Source: a virus
Strand: one strand, 5' to 3'
IMG/VR virus record: IMGVR_UViG_3300003322_000746
Span: 1 to 33,413 of that record
Length of the DNA: 33,413 bases
Shown here: one piece after another, positions 6,618-14,497 of the stretch
Layout of the letters: each line of letters begins with the position of its first letter
Position numbering within the stretch: the first letter of the stretch is position 1
Translations under genes and position numbers: made by a program
Notes under the pieces: model-generated
The model's input: only the letters and a program-made list of their open reading frames with translations
The model's database searches: none
Told to the model about the DNA's origin: nothing

Positions 6618-8768
6618 ATGCTGGACATGGACGGGTGCATTGCCCACTTACACCAGGACATTACGAAGTGGTTACAGGCATGGCTGCCTGATGGATGGAA
6701 GTCTGATGGACATTACGTCGCCGACCTGGAGGAGCGCGGCCTCGTTCGAATCAACGTCGACACCGCAGCCTGGTCGCTGACGCGCGGCGACACCAGCGGC
6801 ACCGATTTGCTGTCGTTGTACTGCTTCCTGCATGGCGCGCCCATAGAGCGAGCGCTACAGCGCCTGCACCCAGCGAAGTGCGGCCTCTCCACGCTGTCGG
6901 CTGATGGCCCGGTGGTCATCGTCTCGACACTGGCCGACGCCGCCGAGTGTCTGCGCTTGGTGCCGGCCTACAGCCCGCTGCTGTGGCCTGGCCTGATCCA
7001 TTGCTGGGAGGATGCCGACTACGCCAGGTTGGCCGGCCGCAAGGCGCTCCTGCTCCCCAAACCAGAAGACGAGGGCTTCATGCGCGCCTTCGGCCAGAAA
7101 TCGCTCCTGGGCCTGGTGGGCGAGGTCAAGCTCTGCCCCCAAGACGGCCCGGCGCTCGCCAGCTTCGACACGCCGGGCTTCATCGCCTGGGCACGCGGCC
7201 GCGCACGCACCCTCACGGCGCCGGAGCCTCCCATCGTGCCGCCCGCGCCGACTGTTGAGGCACCCCCGGCCGCCGCCACGCCCAAACGCCGCCCACCGCG
7301 CCTGACCGTGGTGCCCAACCAGACGGACGGAAACACTGCGCTCAAGCCCGACCCTAACGCGTTGCCTGATGGCCTTCCTCCCGAATATAGCGATGACGCC
7401 TTGGCGCTCGCCTTCACCGCAGCCCACCCGGACATGCGCTACGTCAACGCCTGGGGCAAGTGGCTCAACTGGAACGGCCGCCAGTGGGCAATCGATACCA
7501 CCCTCGCCGTGTTCGACCGCGCGCGCCTCGTCTGCCGCCAGTTCGCCGAACAGGCTAGCCACAACCCCACCTTATCGCCCAGCCAGCAGACCCGCATCGC
7601 CAGCCACATCGCCTCCGCCAAGACCATCGCCAACGTGGAGCGCCTGGCGCGCGCCGACCCACGCCATGCCAGTTCGCCCGACCTGTGGGACGCCGATCCC
7701 TGGCTACTGAACACGCCCGCCGGCACGCTGCACCTCCAGACCGGCAAGCTCCATCCCCACCGGCAGTCCGACCATATTACCCGCTGCACAGCCTGCTCAC
7801 CAAGCTCTCAGGCGCCCGCCACGTGGCTGGCCTTCCTATCACGCGTCCTGAACGGCGATGACGCCTTGGCGGCCTATCTACAGCGCTTGGCGGGGTATTG
7901 CCTGACCGGCCTCACGCGCGAACACAGCTTGGGATTCTTCTACGGCACGGGCGGCAACGGCAAGGGCACGTTTTTGAATACGCTCACCGCGATCATGGCC
8001 GACTACGCTGCCGTCGCTAGCATGGATAGTTTCACAGAGAACAAAACCACTCAGCATCCGGCTGACCTCGCCATGCTACGCGGCGCGCGCCTCGTGACCG
8101 CCCAGGAAACGGAGGCCGGCAAGCATTGGAATGAGCAGCGCATCACGAGCCTGACCGGCGGCGACCCGATCACTGCGCGCTTCATGCGCCAGGATTTTTT
8201 CACCTACATTCCACAGTTCAAGCTCATCATCGCCGGCAACCACAAGCCGCGCCTCAAGTCCATAAACGAGGCCATCCGTCGGCGCATGCACTTGGTGCCC
8301 TTCACACAGACGATCCCCGAGAGCGAGCGCGACCCCACGCTGCCCGACCGTCTGCGCGAGGAATGGCCGCAGATCCTCGGTTGGGCTGTTGCTGGCTGCC
8401 TGCAGTGGCAGCAAGCGCGCCTTGACCCGCCCAGCGCAGTGCTGGAGGCGACGAATACTTACCTTACCGATGAGGATCGCCTCGGCGCTTGGATTACCGA
8501 GTGCTGCGATGTCAAACCGAGCCATGCCGGCACCCACGGTGACCTCTATGCGAGCTACGAACGCTGGTGCGACCGCAACAAAGAGTCGAAGTACGGAGGG
8601 GTCCGTTTTGGCAACGAAATGGAGCAGCGCGGCTTTTCTAGGTTGGCGCGAGCGGAGCGAAGAGAGCGTGGCTATTCGGGCATTCGGTTGGCCGACCAAG
8701 CCATTGGACCGCCCTCTTTGCCCGGTTCCCCGCCCCCTTATTGGCAGGAGGAATTCCCTGATGAATAG
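6618..8768 (+). CDS. Primase-helicase, P4 alpha / D5 type (SF3 helicase)
   Basis: 716 aa replication initiator protein. The N-terminal ~200 residues contain a reduced primase/TOPRIM-like region (LVRINVDTAAWSLTRGDTSG, GPVVIVSTLADAAECLRLV). A proline-rich linker (about 205-250) follows, then a D5_N domain (LLNTPAGTLHLQTGKL) and the superfamily 3 helicase. The helicase has Walker A GTGGNGKGT at residues 443-451, a Walker B-like RLVTAQETE and the sensor GNHKPRLKS. The C-terminus (about 620-700) resembles the winged-helix DNA-binding end of such proteins. The ATG at 6618 follows GAGGGGATCTCC. Homologous P4-type initiators bind iterons and unwind the origin, which fits the repeats directly downstream. 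Confidence 0.93.
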   Translation: MLDMDGCIAHLHQDITKWLQAWLPDGWKSDGHYVADLEERGLVRINVDTAAWSLTRGDTSGTDLLSLYCFLHGAPIERALQRLHPAKCGLSTLSADGPVVIVSTLADAAECLRLVPAYSPLLWPGLIHCWEDADYARLAGRKALLLPKPEDEGFMRAFGQKSLLGLVGEVKLCPQDGPALASFDTPGFIAWARGRARTLTAPEPPIVPPAPTVEAPPAAATPKRRPPRLTVVPNQTDGNTALKPDPNALPDGLPPEYSDDALALAFTAAHPDMRYVNAWGKWLNWNGRQWAIDTTLAVFDRARLVCRQFAEQASHNPTLSPSQQTRIASHIASAKTIANVERLARADPRHASSPDLWDADPWLLNTPAGTLHLQTGKLHPHRQSDHITRCTACSPSSQAPATWLAFLSRVLNGDDALAAYLQRLAGYCLTGLTREHSLGFFYGTGGNGKGTFLNTLTAIMADYAAVASMDSFTENKTTQHPADLAMLRGARLVTAQETEAGKHWNEQRITSLTGGDPITARFMRQDFFTYIPQFKLIIAGNHKPRLKSINEAIRRRMHLVPFTQTIPESERDPTLPDRLREEWPQILGWAVAGCLQWQQARLDPPSAVLEATNTYLTDEDRLGAWITECCDVKPSHAGTHGDLYASYERWCDRNKESKYGGVRFGNEMEQRGFSRLARAERRERGYSGIRLADQAIGPPSLPGSPPPYWQEEFPDE

Positions 8769-8997
8769 CTCAGGTTTTCAGAAATCCTGTGCCAACCTGT
8801 GCCAATGCCCCGAAAATCACTTGGCACAGGTTGAAAAATCACACATGGAAAATATCATTGCGCATCAACAACTTAAAAAATCTGGCACAAGTTGGTACAG
8901 GTTTGCTGTATCCCCCTCTACGCGTACGCGCGCGTGTGAACGGTCAAACCCGGAAGGTTGTGCCAACCTGTGCCAGCTGTGCCAAGGAATTTATTAA
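8761..8997 (+). CDS. Possible 78-aa protein encoded across the iterons
   Basis: An ATG at 8761 overlapping the primase stop has an AGGAGGAATTCC ribosome site and opens a 78-codon frame. The translation is dominated by the iteron sequence: CANLCQ appears near both ends, LAQV and GTSW in between. It has six cysteines and no recognisable fold. The ribosome site favours translation, but the DNA repeats in both orientations explain the peptide repeats better than protein constraint does. It may be both coding and origin, or only origin. Confidence 0.35.
   Translation: MNSSGFQKSCANLCQCPENHLAQVEKSHMENIIAHQQLKKSGTSWYRFAVSPSTRTRACERSNPEGCANLCQLCQGIY
8786..8985. repeat. Iteron cluster: candidate replication origin
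   Basis: Eight copies of a 10-bp unit CCTGTGCCAA or close variants lie in 200 bases. Two perfect copies stand head-to-tail at 8786-8795 and 8796-8805. One perfect inverted copy is at 8821-8830. Two inverted variants are at 8882-8891 and 8892-8901. Three direct variants are at 8957-8966, 8967-8976 and 8976-8985. Between the inner groups (8831-8880) the sequence is strikingly AT-rich for this genome, like a DNA-unwinding element. The position directly after a P4/D5-type primase-helicase fits an initiator-binding origin. A transcription-operator role is an alternative. Confidence 0.65.
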
Positions 8998-9015
8998 GTG
9001 AGCGTTAACTAACTT

Positions 9016-9297
9016 ATGGAAATGTCAGCAGCTCTTCCGGACTTCCACGACTTCGCTGGCGCCTTCATCGGCAACGGTGCGACCATGGCCGATGTGCTGT
9101 CGGAGTTGACAGGCATCTCCTGGCCGCTTACAGTCGCGGCTATGGCCAACCAACTCATCACGCCGCGACAGATGAAGCGCGAAGTCTTGCGTCAGGCGCG
9201 CATTGCCTGCGAGCGCAACGGACTCGACAACCGAGCGCGAAAGCAGATTGCGAAGGCGATGTTGGCTGCGCTTGGGCTTGGTGCAATCAAGCATTGA
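9016..9297 (+). CDS. Hypothetical protein, 93 aa
   Basis: Not recognised. The starts at 9016 or 9022 are in the same frame and neither has a strong ribosome site. The protein is helical with a basic C-terminal half (RQMKREVLRQARIACERNGL then RARKQIAKAMLAALGLG) that could bind nucleic acid. It sits between the origin-like repeats and the packaging genes, where late-gene regulators or antiterminators are often found in related layouts; that is positional inference only. Confidence 0.65.
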   Translation: MEMSAALPDFHDFAGAFIGNGATMADVLSELTGISWPLTVAAMANQLITPRQMKREVLRQARIACERNGLDNRARKQIAKAMLAALGLGAIKH

Positions 9298-9318
9298 AAA
9301 CGCCCGCAAGGGGGCTTC
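9297..9318 (+). terminator. Weak terminator-like GC hairpin
   Basis: Right after the stop of the 93-aa gene, GCCC and GGGC are separated by a six-base loop, flanked by AA upstream and TTCT downstream. The stem is short with one mismatch and the T-tract is poor, so this is at most a weak terminator between the early and late rightward genes. Confidence 0.2.
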
Positions 9319-9384
9319 TCGCAAGCCACAGAGGCATCGGCAGCGCCACATATCAACCGCAATTTCTGAACTAGATGCAACTCG

Positions 9385-9660
9385 ATGGCAAAAGGACGAA
9401 AAACAGGTGGACGCGCGACCGGAACGCCGAACAAGGCCACGGCCGACGTGCGCGCGATGATCGCGAAGGTGGCCGAAGAAAACGCGACTGCGTTTGGCCG
9501 CTGGCTCGCGCGCGTCGCCAAGGACGACCCAGCAAAGGCCGCCGATCTCTACCTCAAGGCGATCGAGTATCACATTCCGAAGCTCGCTCGCACCGAGGTA
9601 ACTGGCAAGGATGGCGAGCCGGTCCGCATCGTCGCCAGCACGCATGATGAACAACTTTGA
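9385..9660 (+). CDS. Candidate small terminase subunit (DUF5681-like)
   Basis: 91 aa. The N-terminus MAKGRKTGGRATGTPNKATA matches the G-R-x-x-G-x-x-x-GTPNK start common to a family of short phage proteins found just upstream of large terminase genes. The rest is helical (DVRAMIAKVAEENATAFGRW, DPAKAADLYLKAIEYHIPKL) with a short C-terminal strand. Small terminases recognise the packaging site and feed DNA to the large subunit. At 91 aa it is shorter than P22 gp3, so it may be only the DNA-binding/oligomerising part. The ribosome site is weak. The role is inferred from position and the N-terminal motif. Confidence 0.6.
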   Translation: MAKGRKTGGRATGTPNKATADVRAMIAKVAEENATAFGRWLARVAKDDPAKAADLYLKAIEYHIPKLARTEVTGKDGEPVRIVASTHDEQL

Positions 9661-9672
9661 CACGGAGGCTGC

Positions 9673-9903
9673 ATGACCAATGTTGTGAACAACACCCCGA
9701 CCCCCACGACGCAAGAGTTGGGCATCACGCCGCAGAACGCGACGATTCAGCATGACGGCCGATTTTGGCAGGTTTCGCAGTACCAGGACATCCCCAACAG
9801 CAAGACCATGATCGTGGCATTCGAGACCGGCGAGTTCCTGTGGCTCGACAACTCCACCATCGTGGACTATTACCCGACCGCTGTTGTGTACGCCTGGACG
9901 TAG
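9673..9903 (+). CDS. Hypothetical protein, 76 aa
   Basis: The start has a strong GGAGG ribosome site. It begins with a Thr/Pro/Asn-rich stretch and continues with beta-like segments (ATIQHDGRFWQVSQYQD, TMIVAFETGEFLWLDNSTIV). It has no cysteines or membrane segment. It lies between the small and large terminase candidates and could be a packaging accessory or decoration protein. Not recognised. Confidence 0.7.
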   Translation: MTNVVNNTPTPTTQELGITPQNATIQHDGRFWQVSQYQDIPNSKTMIVAFETGEFLWLDNSTIVDYYPTAVVYAWT

Positions 9904-9936
9904 ATTTGCCCCGTCATCGCAGCTGGCTGGCGGCTG

Positions 9937-9958
9937 GGCGTCACGGGTAAATGACGCC
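9937..9958. other. Perfect inverted repeat before the large terminase gene
   Basis: GGCGTCA (9937-9943) and TGACGCC (9952-9958) are separated by eight bases, in the 107-base gap between the 76-aa gene and the large terminase gene. There is no T-tract after it. It could be a protein-binding site such as a packaging (pac) or regulatory site, or an RNA hairpin. The rest of the gap contains nothing else I can identify. Confidence 0.3.
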
Positions 9959-10010
9959 ACTTCTTGCCCTCTGCGCGGCCCCGAGGGTTTGACCAGCAGG
10001 CCGTGATTCG

Positions 10011-11345
10011 ATGAAGCTGACCCCAAAGCAGCTCGAAGCCCAGGCCATTCTCGCTGGCATCGCGATCCACCTGATGCTGTTCGGTGGGTCGCGCTCCGGC
10101 AAGACATTTCTCCACGTGCGCAACGTGGTGTTTCGCGCACTCAAGGCGCCGAAGTCGCGCCACCTCATCCTTCGCTTCCGCTTCAACCACCTCAAGGCGT
10201 CCATCATCCTGGACACTTTTCCGAAGGTGATGGCGCTCGCGTTCCCCGGCGTCGAGTGGCACCTCGACAAGACCGACTGGTTCGTCACGTTGCCCAACGG
10301 TTCCGAGATTTGGTTCGCCGGCCTCGACGACAAGGAACGCACCGAGAAAATCCTCGGCCTGGAGTTCGTGACGATCTACCTCAATGAATGCAGCCAGATC
10401 AGTTTCGAGTCCTGGCAGATGGCCGTGACGCGCCTAGCGCAGCTGGTGATGACCGACATCGAGGGCGCGGAGCCAGTGCCGCTGAAGCCGCGCATGTACT
10501 ACGACGAAAACCCGCCGTCTAAGGCGCACTGGACCTACAAGCTGTTCATCCTCAAGATCGATCCTGAGACGCGCAAACCACTTCCTAAGCCGGAGAACTA
10601 CGCGCACTTCCGTATCAACCCCGAGGACAACGAGGAGAACCTGTCGAGCGCCTACATGGACACGCTGCGCTCGCTCTCGGCACGCATGCAGAAGCGTTTC
10701 TTGCGCGGCGAGTTCGCTGATGCGACGCCGAATCAGCTCTTTCCTGAGGAGCACATCGACAAGTGGCGCGTGGTCGATGGCGATGTGCCCGAGCTGGTGC
10801 GCGTGGTGGTTGCGGTTGACCCGTCGGGCTCTGGTGACGAGAACAACGCGGACAACGATGCCATCGGCGTGGTGATCGGTGGCCTAGGTATCGATGGCAA
10901 TGCCTATGTGATCGAAGATGCGACGGTCAAAGCCGGCCCAGCGACGTGGGGCCGCGTCGCCACGACCGCCTACGACCGCCACGAGGCCGATGTGATCGTG
11001 GGCGAGACAAACTTCGGCGGCGACATGGTGCGCCAGGTCATCCACACGGCGCGACCGCGCACGCCGTTCAAGAAGGTGCACGCATCGCGCGGCAAGGTGC
11101 AGCGCGCCGAGCCGTTCAGCGCGCTCTACGAACAGGGCAAGGTGCGCCACGTTGGCAACTTCCCCGAGCTGGAGGATGAGATGGCTGGCTTCTCCACGAA
11201 CGGCTACACTGGCCAAGGCTCGCCCAACCGCGCCGACGCGTTGTTCTGGCTGCTGGCCGAGCTATTCCCGGCTATGGTGAAGCCGCGCAAGCCGGCGAAG
11301 GTAGAGCAGGACGTGTACGAAGGGGGCGCCTCATGGATGCGTTGA
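10011..11345 (+). CDS. Terminase large subunit
   Basis: 444 aa packaging motor that translocates DNA into the prohead and cuts it. The ATPase domain has Walker A GGSRSGKT (25-32) and a Walker B-like TIYLNECSQ with N125-E126, an N replacing the usual D. The RNase-H-like nuclease domain has its acidic residues at D270 (VVAVDPSGSG), E332 (IVGETNFGG) and D409 (SPNRADALFWLL). Length is close to other podovirus large terminases (P22 gp2 is 499 aa). The start at 10011 has no obvious ribosome site. The P22-like virion genes that follow suggest headful packaging and circularly permuted DNA. Confidence 0.95.
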   Translation: MKLTPKQLEAQAILAGIAIHLMLFGGSRSGKTFLHVRNVVFRALKAPKSRHLILRFRFNHLKASIILDTFPKVMALAFPGVEWHLDKTDWFVTLPNGSEIWFAGLDDKERTEKILGLEFVTIYLNECSQISFESWQMAVTRLAQLVMTDIEGAEPVPLKPRMYYDENPPSKAHWTYKLFILKIDPETRKPLPKPENYAHFRINPEDNEENLSSAYMDTLRSLSARMQKRFLRGEFADATPNQLFPEEHIDKWRVVDGDVPELVRVVVAVDPSGSGDENNADNDAIGVVIGGLGIDGNAYVIEDATVKAGPATWGRVATTAYDRHEADVIVGETNFGGDMVRQVIHTARPRTPFKKVHASRGKVQRAEPFSALYEQGKVRHVGNFPELEDEMAGFSTNGYTGQGSPNRADALFWLLAELFPAMVKPRKPAKVEQDVYEGGASWMR

Positions 11346-11431
11346 CCGGCTACGAGGTGGCGGCGCTGATCGTCGCCATTGTGTGGTGCGCGGTATTGGT
11401 GCTGCTGTTGCTGTCGAGCCCAGACGATTGA
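11333..11431 (+). CDS. 32-aa single-pass membrane microprotein
   Basis: The ATG at 11333 follows an AGGGGG ribosome site and overlaps the end of the large terminase gene by 13 bases. The product starts MDALTGYEV, is then one long membrane segment (AALIVAIVWCAVLVLLLLS) and ends PDD. It is a typical N-out or N-in single-pass microprotein. Function unknown; small membrane proteins next to terminase may act on the host envelope. Confidence 0.55.
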   Translation: MDALTGYEVAALIVAIVWCAVLVLLLLSSPDD

Positions 11432-11464
11432 CAGTGAGCGCACACTGTGACACCCTGCTAGACC

Positions 11465-11998
11465 ATGGACGCGTTCATCCGTGGTGACTACTTAGGCTTT
11501 CACCCTTCGGTGCTGGTGCACCGGCTCGCGAACATTGCGGGCGATGTGGATCTGGGCGAGCACACGCGGGTTGACGCGTTCGTGACCATCACCGGCCGCG
11601 TGCGCACCGGACGCAACTGCCACATCGCGACAGGTGTGGCCATCTTCGGTGGCGCCGGCACCATGTTTGACGATGCGGGCGTGATCCTGGGTGAAGGCGT
11701 CGCGCTCTCGCCGGGCGTTAAGGTGTTCACGGCTACAACGGACCTGGAATCAGGCCTGATCACCGGCCACACTGGCGCCGATCTTGAGCGCGCCGCGTTC
11801 GAGGCGCCTGTGGTGATTGAGCGCTATGCCAGCATCGGCTCCAACAGCGTGGTGCTGCCCGGCGTGCGCATCGGCGCGCAAGCGCAGATCGGTGCACTCT
11901 CCCTCGTCAATGAATCCATCGCGGGCGGTTTCGTCTATGCCGGCTGCCCTGTGCGCCTGCTACGCGCACGTCCACCGCTGAAATACGCCAATGCCTGA
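11465..11998 (+). CDS. Hexapeptide-repeat (left-handed beta-helix) acyltransferase
   Basis: 177 aa. Most of the chain is the hexad repeat pattern of left-handed beta-helix acyltransferases. The C-terminal part is almost canonical: APVVIERYASIGSNSVVLPG, then VRIGAQAQIGALSLV and the closing YAGCPVRLLRAR, resembling WbbJ/NeuD-type O-acetyltransferases. Such enzymes use acetyl-CoA or another acyl-CoA to modify sugars. The enzyme is cytoplasmic (no signal or membrane segment). Its place between large terminase and portal is unusual. It could modify sugar on phage structural proteins together with the glycosyltransferase at 18629, or host surface polysaccharide. No clear ribosome site is visible. 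The end overlaps the portal start by eight bases. Confidence 0.85.
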   Translation: MDAFIRGDYLGFHPSVLVHRLANIAGDVDLGEHTRVDAFVTITGRVRTGRNCHIATGVAIFGGAGTMFDDAGVILGEGVALSPGVKVFTATTDLESGLITGHTGADLERAAFEAPVVIERYASIGSNSVVLPGVRIGAQAQIGALSLVNESIAGGFVYAGCPVRLLRARPPLKYANA

Positions 11999-14162
11999 AG
12001 CAACCACGCTCGACGACGCAAAGGCGCCTAAGGCGTCCGAGTTTCCAGAATCGTTCATGACCGAGGCGCGCAAGCGGTTCGCGCGCGCGGTCGATTCGGT
12101 ATCAACCAATCGCAGTCAGCAACTCGACGATCTCAAGTTTGCCGCCGGTAGCCCGGACAACAAATGGCAATGGGATGACTACGCGCTGTCCAACCGCGCA
12201 GCAGACCCTGCAGCGATTCGCCCAGCGCTGACGATCAACCAGCTGCCGCAGCACATCAACCAGATCACAGGCGACCAGAGGCAGAACCGGCCGCAATGCC
12301 ACGTCATCCCAGCGAACAATGGCGACGAAGAAGTCGCCAAGATGTACGACGGGTATATCCGCTACGTCCAGGTGTCGTCTGACGCGGACATCGCCTACGA
12401 CACGGCTTGCGATGCCCAGGTGACGCACGGCGAGGGGTTCTTCCGCCTCGTCACCGAATACTGCGACAACATGTCGTTTGACCAGGACCTGAAGGTCAAG
12501 CGCGTGCGCAATCCGTTCGGTGTGTACATGGACCCATCCATCCAAGATCCGGTCGGCGCGGATGCCAACTGGTGCTTCCTTGTTGACGACATGACCAAGG
12601 ATGAGTTCGAGGCACGCTGGCCGAACGCGGATTGCGTGGGCTGGGAGTCTGGAGACCGCAGCGCGGACAATGCGCTGTGGTACGGCAACGGCACCATCCG
12701 CGTGGCTGAGTACTACTACGTCGAAAAGACGAATCGCGATATCTACCTGATGCCCAATGGCCAAGTCTATGACGTGCTGCCCGAAGGCTGGGTCGCCGGC
12801 ATGGCGCTCAAGACGCGCAAGGCCGAGTTCAAGAAGGTAAAGTGGTGCAAGATGTCGGGCAAGGAAGTGCTGGAGTCCACAGAATGGCTCGGCACTCGCA
12901 TCCCGGTCTATCGTGTCGTGGGTAACGAGTGGCTTGTTGAGGGTCAAGTCGTGGTATCTGGCATCGTGCGCAATGCTAAGGACCCGCAGCGCATGATTAA
13001 CTATTGGACCTCGCAGGAAGCCGAGATGCTGGCGCTGGCGCCCAAGGCGCCGTTCGTGGGGGCGGCCGGCGCATTTGAAGGCTACGAGAAGAAGTGGCGC
13101 CAGGCGAATACGGTGGCATGGCCGTATTTGGAGTACAACCCGATTCTTGAGGGCGAAGTGATGGCGCCCCCGCCACAGCGCATGCCGCCGCCCATGCCAG
13201 CAGCCGGCATCATCGAGGCCAAGCTGCAAGCCATCGATGCATTGAAGCAGACGACCGGCCAGTACGACTCGTCCATCGGCCGCGCGTCGAACGAAACGTC
13301 TGGCCGCGCAATCATCGCGCGCGAACGTCAGTCGGATACTGGCACATTCCACTATATTGACAACCTCTCTCGCGCGATTCGACAGATGGGCCGCGATGTT
13401 GTGGAGATCGCGCCCAAAGTCCTCGATACGCCGCGCCTGCTGCGCATCCTTGGCGAGGATGGCACGCCGTCTTTGGTTGGTGTGGACGTGAACCAGCAGA
13501 ACGCAGTGACCGAACGCGAAGGCCCGGACGGTGCGCTGGTGAAGTTCTACAACCCGAAAGTGGGCAAGTACGACATCACCGTAGTGGTTGGCCCATCCTA
13601 TTCAACCAAACGAGTAGAAGCGGCCGAGAACATGGGGCAACTCATCACCGCCGCGCCGAATCTGATGGACATTGTCGGCGATTTGTGGATGAAGAACTCT
13701 GATTTTCCTGGCGCTGACGAGATGGCCGCGCGATTGAAGAAGTTCATCGGTAAGGTGAACCCAGAACTCATCGACGAAGAGGGCAAAAAGCAAGACGATC
13801 CGCGCCTCATGCAAGCGATGCAGATGGTCGAGGCGCTGACTCAGCAGATGCACGAGATGCAGGCAATGCTCGAAGAGGCGCAGAGCGGTGTGGACGCACA
13901 GAAGGCCGACAACGACCACATCAAGGCCATGGCGACCGTCTACGACGCCGAAACGAAACGCTTGCAGGCTCTAGCGCCTGCGTTGGATGCCGCTGCCGTG
14001 CAGCAGATTGTGATCGATACCATCACGGGGCTGCTCTCGACACAGGCACTCAGCGAAGAGGCAGCCGAAGATGAGGCTGAACCGGCTGCCGGCGGCGCTG
14101 GTGCTGCCATGCCGCCGCAACCCCCGATTTCCACTGCCGCTCCGGCGGCGCCCACGCCATAG
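11991..14162 (+). CDS. Portal protein, P22 gp1 type
   Basis: 723 aa, essentially the length of P22 gp1 (725 aa). The portal forms the dodecameric ring at one head vertex through which DNA passes. The N-terminal region (residues 30-130) with RPALTINQLPQHINQITGDQ then RQNRPQCHVIP and DADIAYDTACDAQVTHGEGF is highly typical of P22-like portals. YIDNLSRAIRQMGRDVVEIA marks the wing/stem region, and a long helical barrel-like C-terminus (MQMVEALTQQMHEMQAMLEE, about 605-625) is followed by an Ala/Pro tail. The start is inside the acyltransferase gene end. Confidence 0.93.
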   Translation: MPEATTLDDAKAPKASEFPESFMTEARKRFARAVDSVSTNRSQQLDDLKFAAGSPDNKWQWDDYALSNRAADPAAIRPALTINQLPQHINQITGDQRQNRPQCHVIPANNGDEEVAKMYDGYIRYVQVSSDADIAYDTACDAQVTHGEGFFRLVTEYCDNMSFDQDLKVKRVRNPFGVYMDPSIQDPVGADANWCFLVDDMTKDEFEARWPNADCVGWESGDRSADNALWYGNGTIRVAEYYYVEKTNRDIYLMPNGQVYDVLPEGWVAGMALKTRKAEFKKVKWCKMSGKEVLESTEWLGTRIPVYRVVGNEWLVEGQVVVSGIVRNAKDPQRMINYWTSQEAEMLALAPKAPFVGAAGAFEGYEKKWRQANTVAWPYLEYNPILEGEVMAPPPQRMPPPMPAAGIIEAKLQAIDALKQTTGQYDSSIGRASNETSGRAIIARERQSDTGTFHYIDNLSRAIRQMGRDVVEIAPKVLDTPRLLRILGEDGTPSLVGVDVNQQNAVTEREGPDGALVKFYNPKVGKYDITVVVGPSYSTKRVEAAENMGQLITAAPNLMDIVGDLWMKNSDFPGADEMAARLKKFIGKVNPELIDEEGKKQDDPRLMQAMQMVEALTQQMHEMQAMLEEAQSGVDAQKADNDHIKAMATVYDAETKRLQALAPALDAAAVQQIVIDTITGLLSTQALSEEAAEDEAEPAAGGAGAAMPPQPPISTAAPAAPTP

Positions 14163-14171
14163 GAGGGCATC

Positions 14172-14489
14172 ATGGGCATCAAGAAAACCACCGAAGGCAT
14201 CGGCTGCGCGCAATACAGCGGTGCCGATGCGGTTGTGACGCTGTCTACCGCGCCGGCATCAGGCATCGCACTACCTGGCAGCGCGTCGCCTGGCGTCACG
14301 TGTCCGTCGTATGCGGTGATCATTATCGAAGGCGGCACCGGACGTTGGATGTGCGATCCGCTGCGCCTAGCACCCACGTCATCGCTCGGCATGCCGCTCT
14401 CTGGTGAGCTAGATCTTGATGGGCCGCTGGCGCAGTTCCGCATTTTCCTGCCTTCGGGCACCACCATGAACGTGGCGTACTTCGTCTAG
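14172..14489 (+). CDS. Hypothetical small virion-type protein, 105 aa
   Basis: A strong AGGAGGGCATC ribosome site precedes the ATG. The sequence is Gly/Ala/Ser-rich with beta-like strands (PSYAVIIIEGGTGRWMCDP, AQFRIFLPSGTTMNVAYFV), no signal peptide and two further cysteines. It lies between portal and scaffold, and its composition resembles the two small genes after the coat gene. A head decoration or fibre-base role is plausible. The family is not recognised. Confidence 0.7.
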   Translation: MGIKKTTEGIGCAQYSGADAVVTLSTAPASGIALPGSASPGVTCPSYAVIIIEGGTGRWMCDPLRLAPTSSLGMPLSGELDLDGPLAQFRIFLPSGTTMNVAYFV

Positions 14490-14497
14490 GAGGCATC

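Noticed and set aside
8786-8985. CRISPR array
   Set aside because: Units are only 10 bp, directly tandem and in both orientations, with no spacers of uniform length; better explained as iterons.
12102-13352. Long minus-strand frame opposite the portal gene
   Set aside because: Same reason: a composition shadow of a well-supported portal gene.
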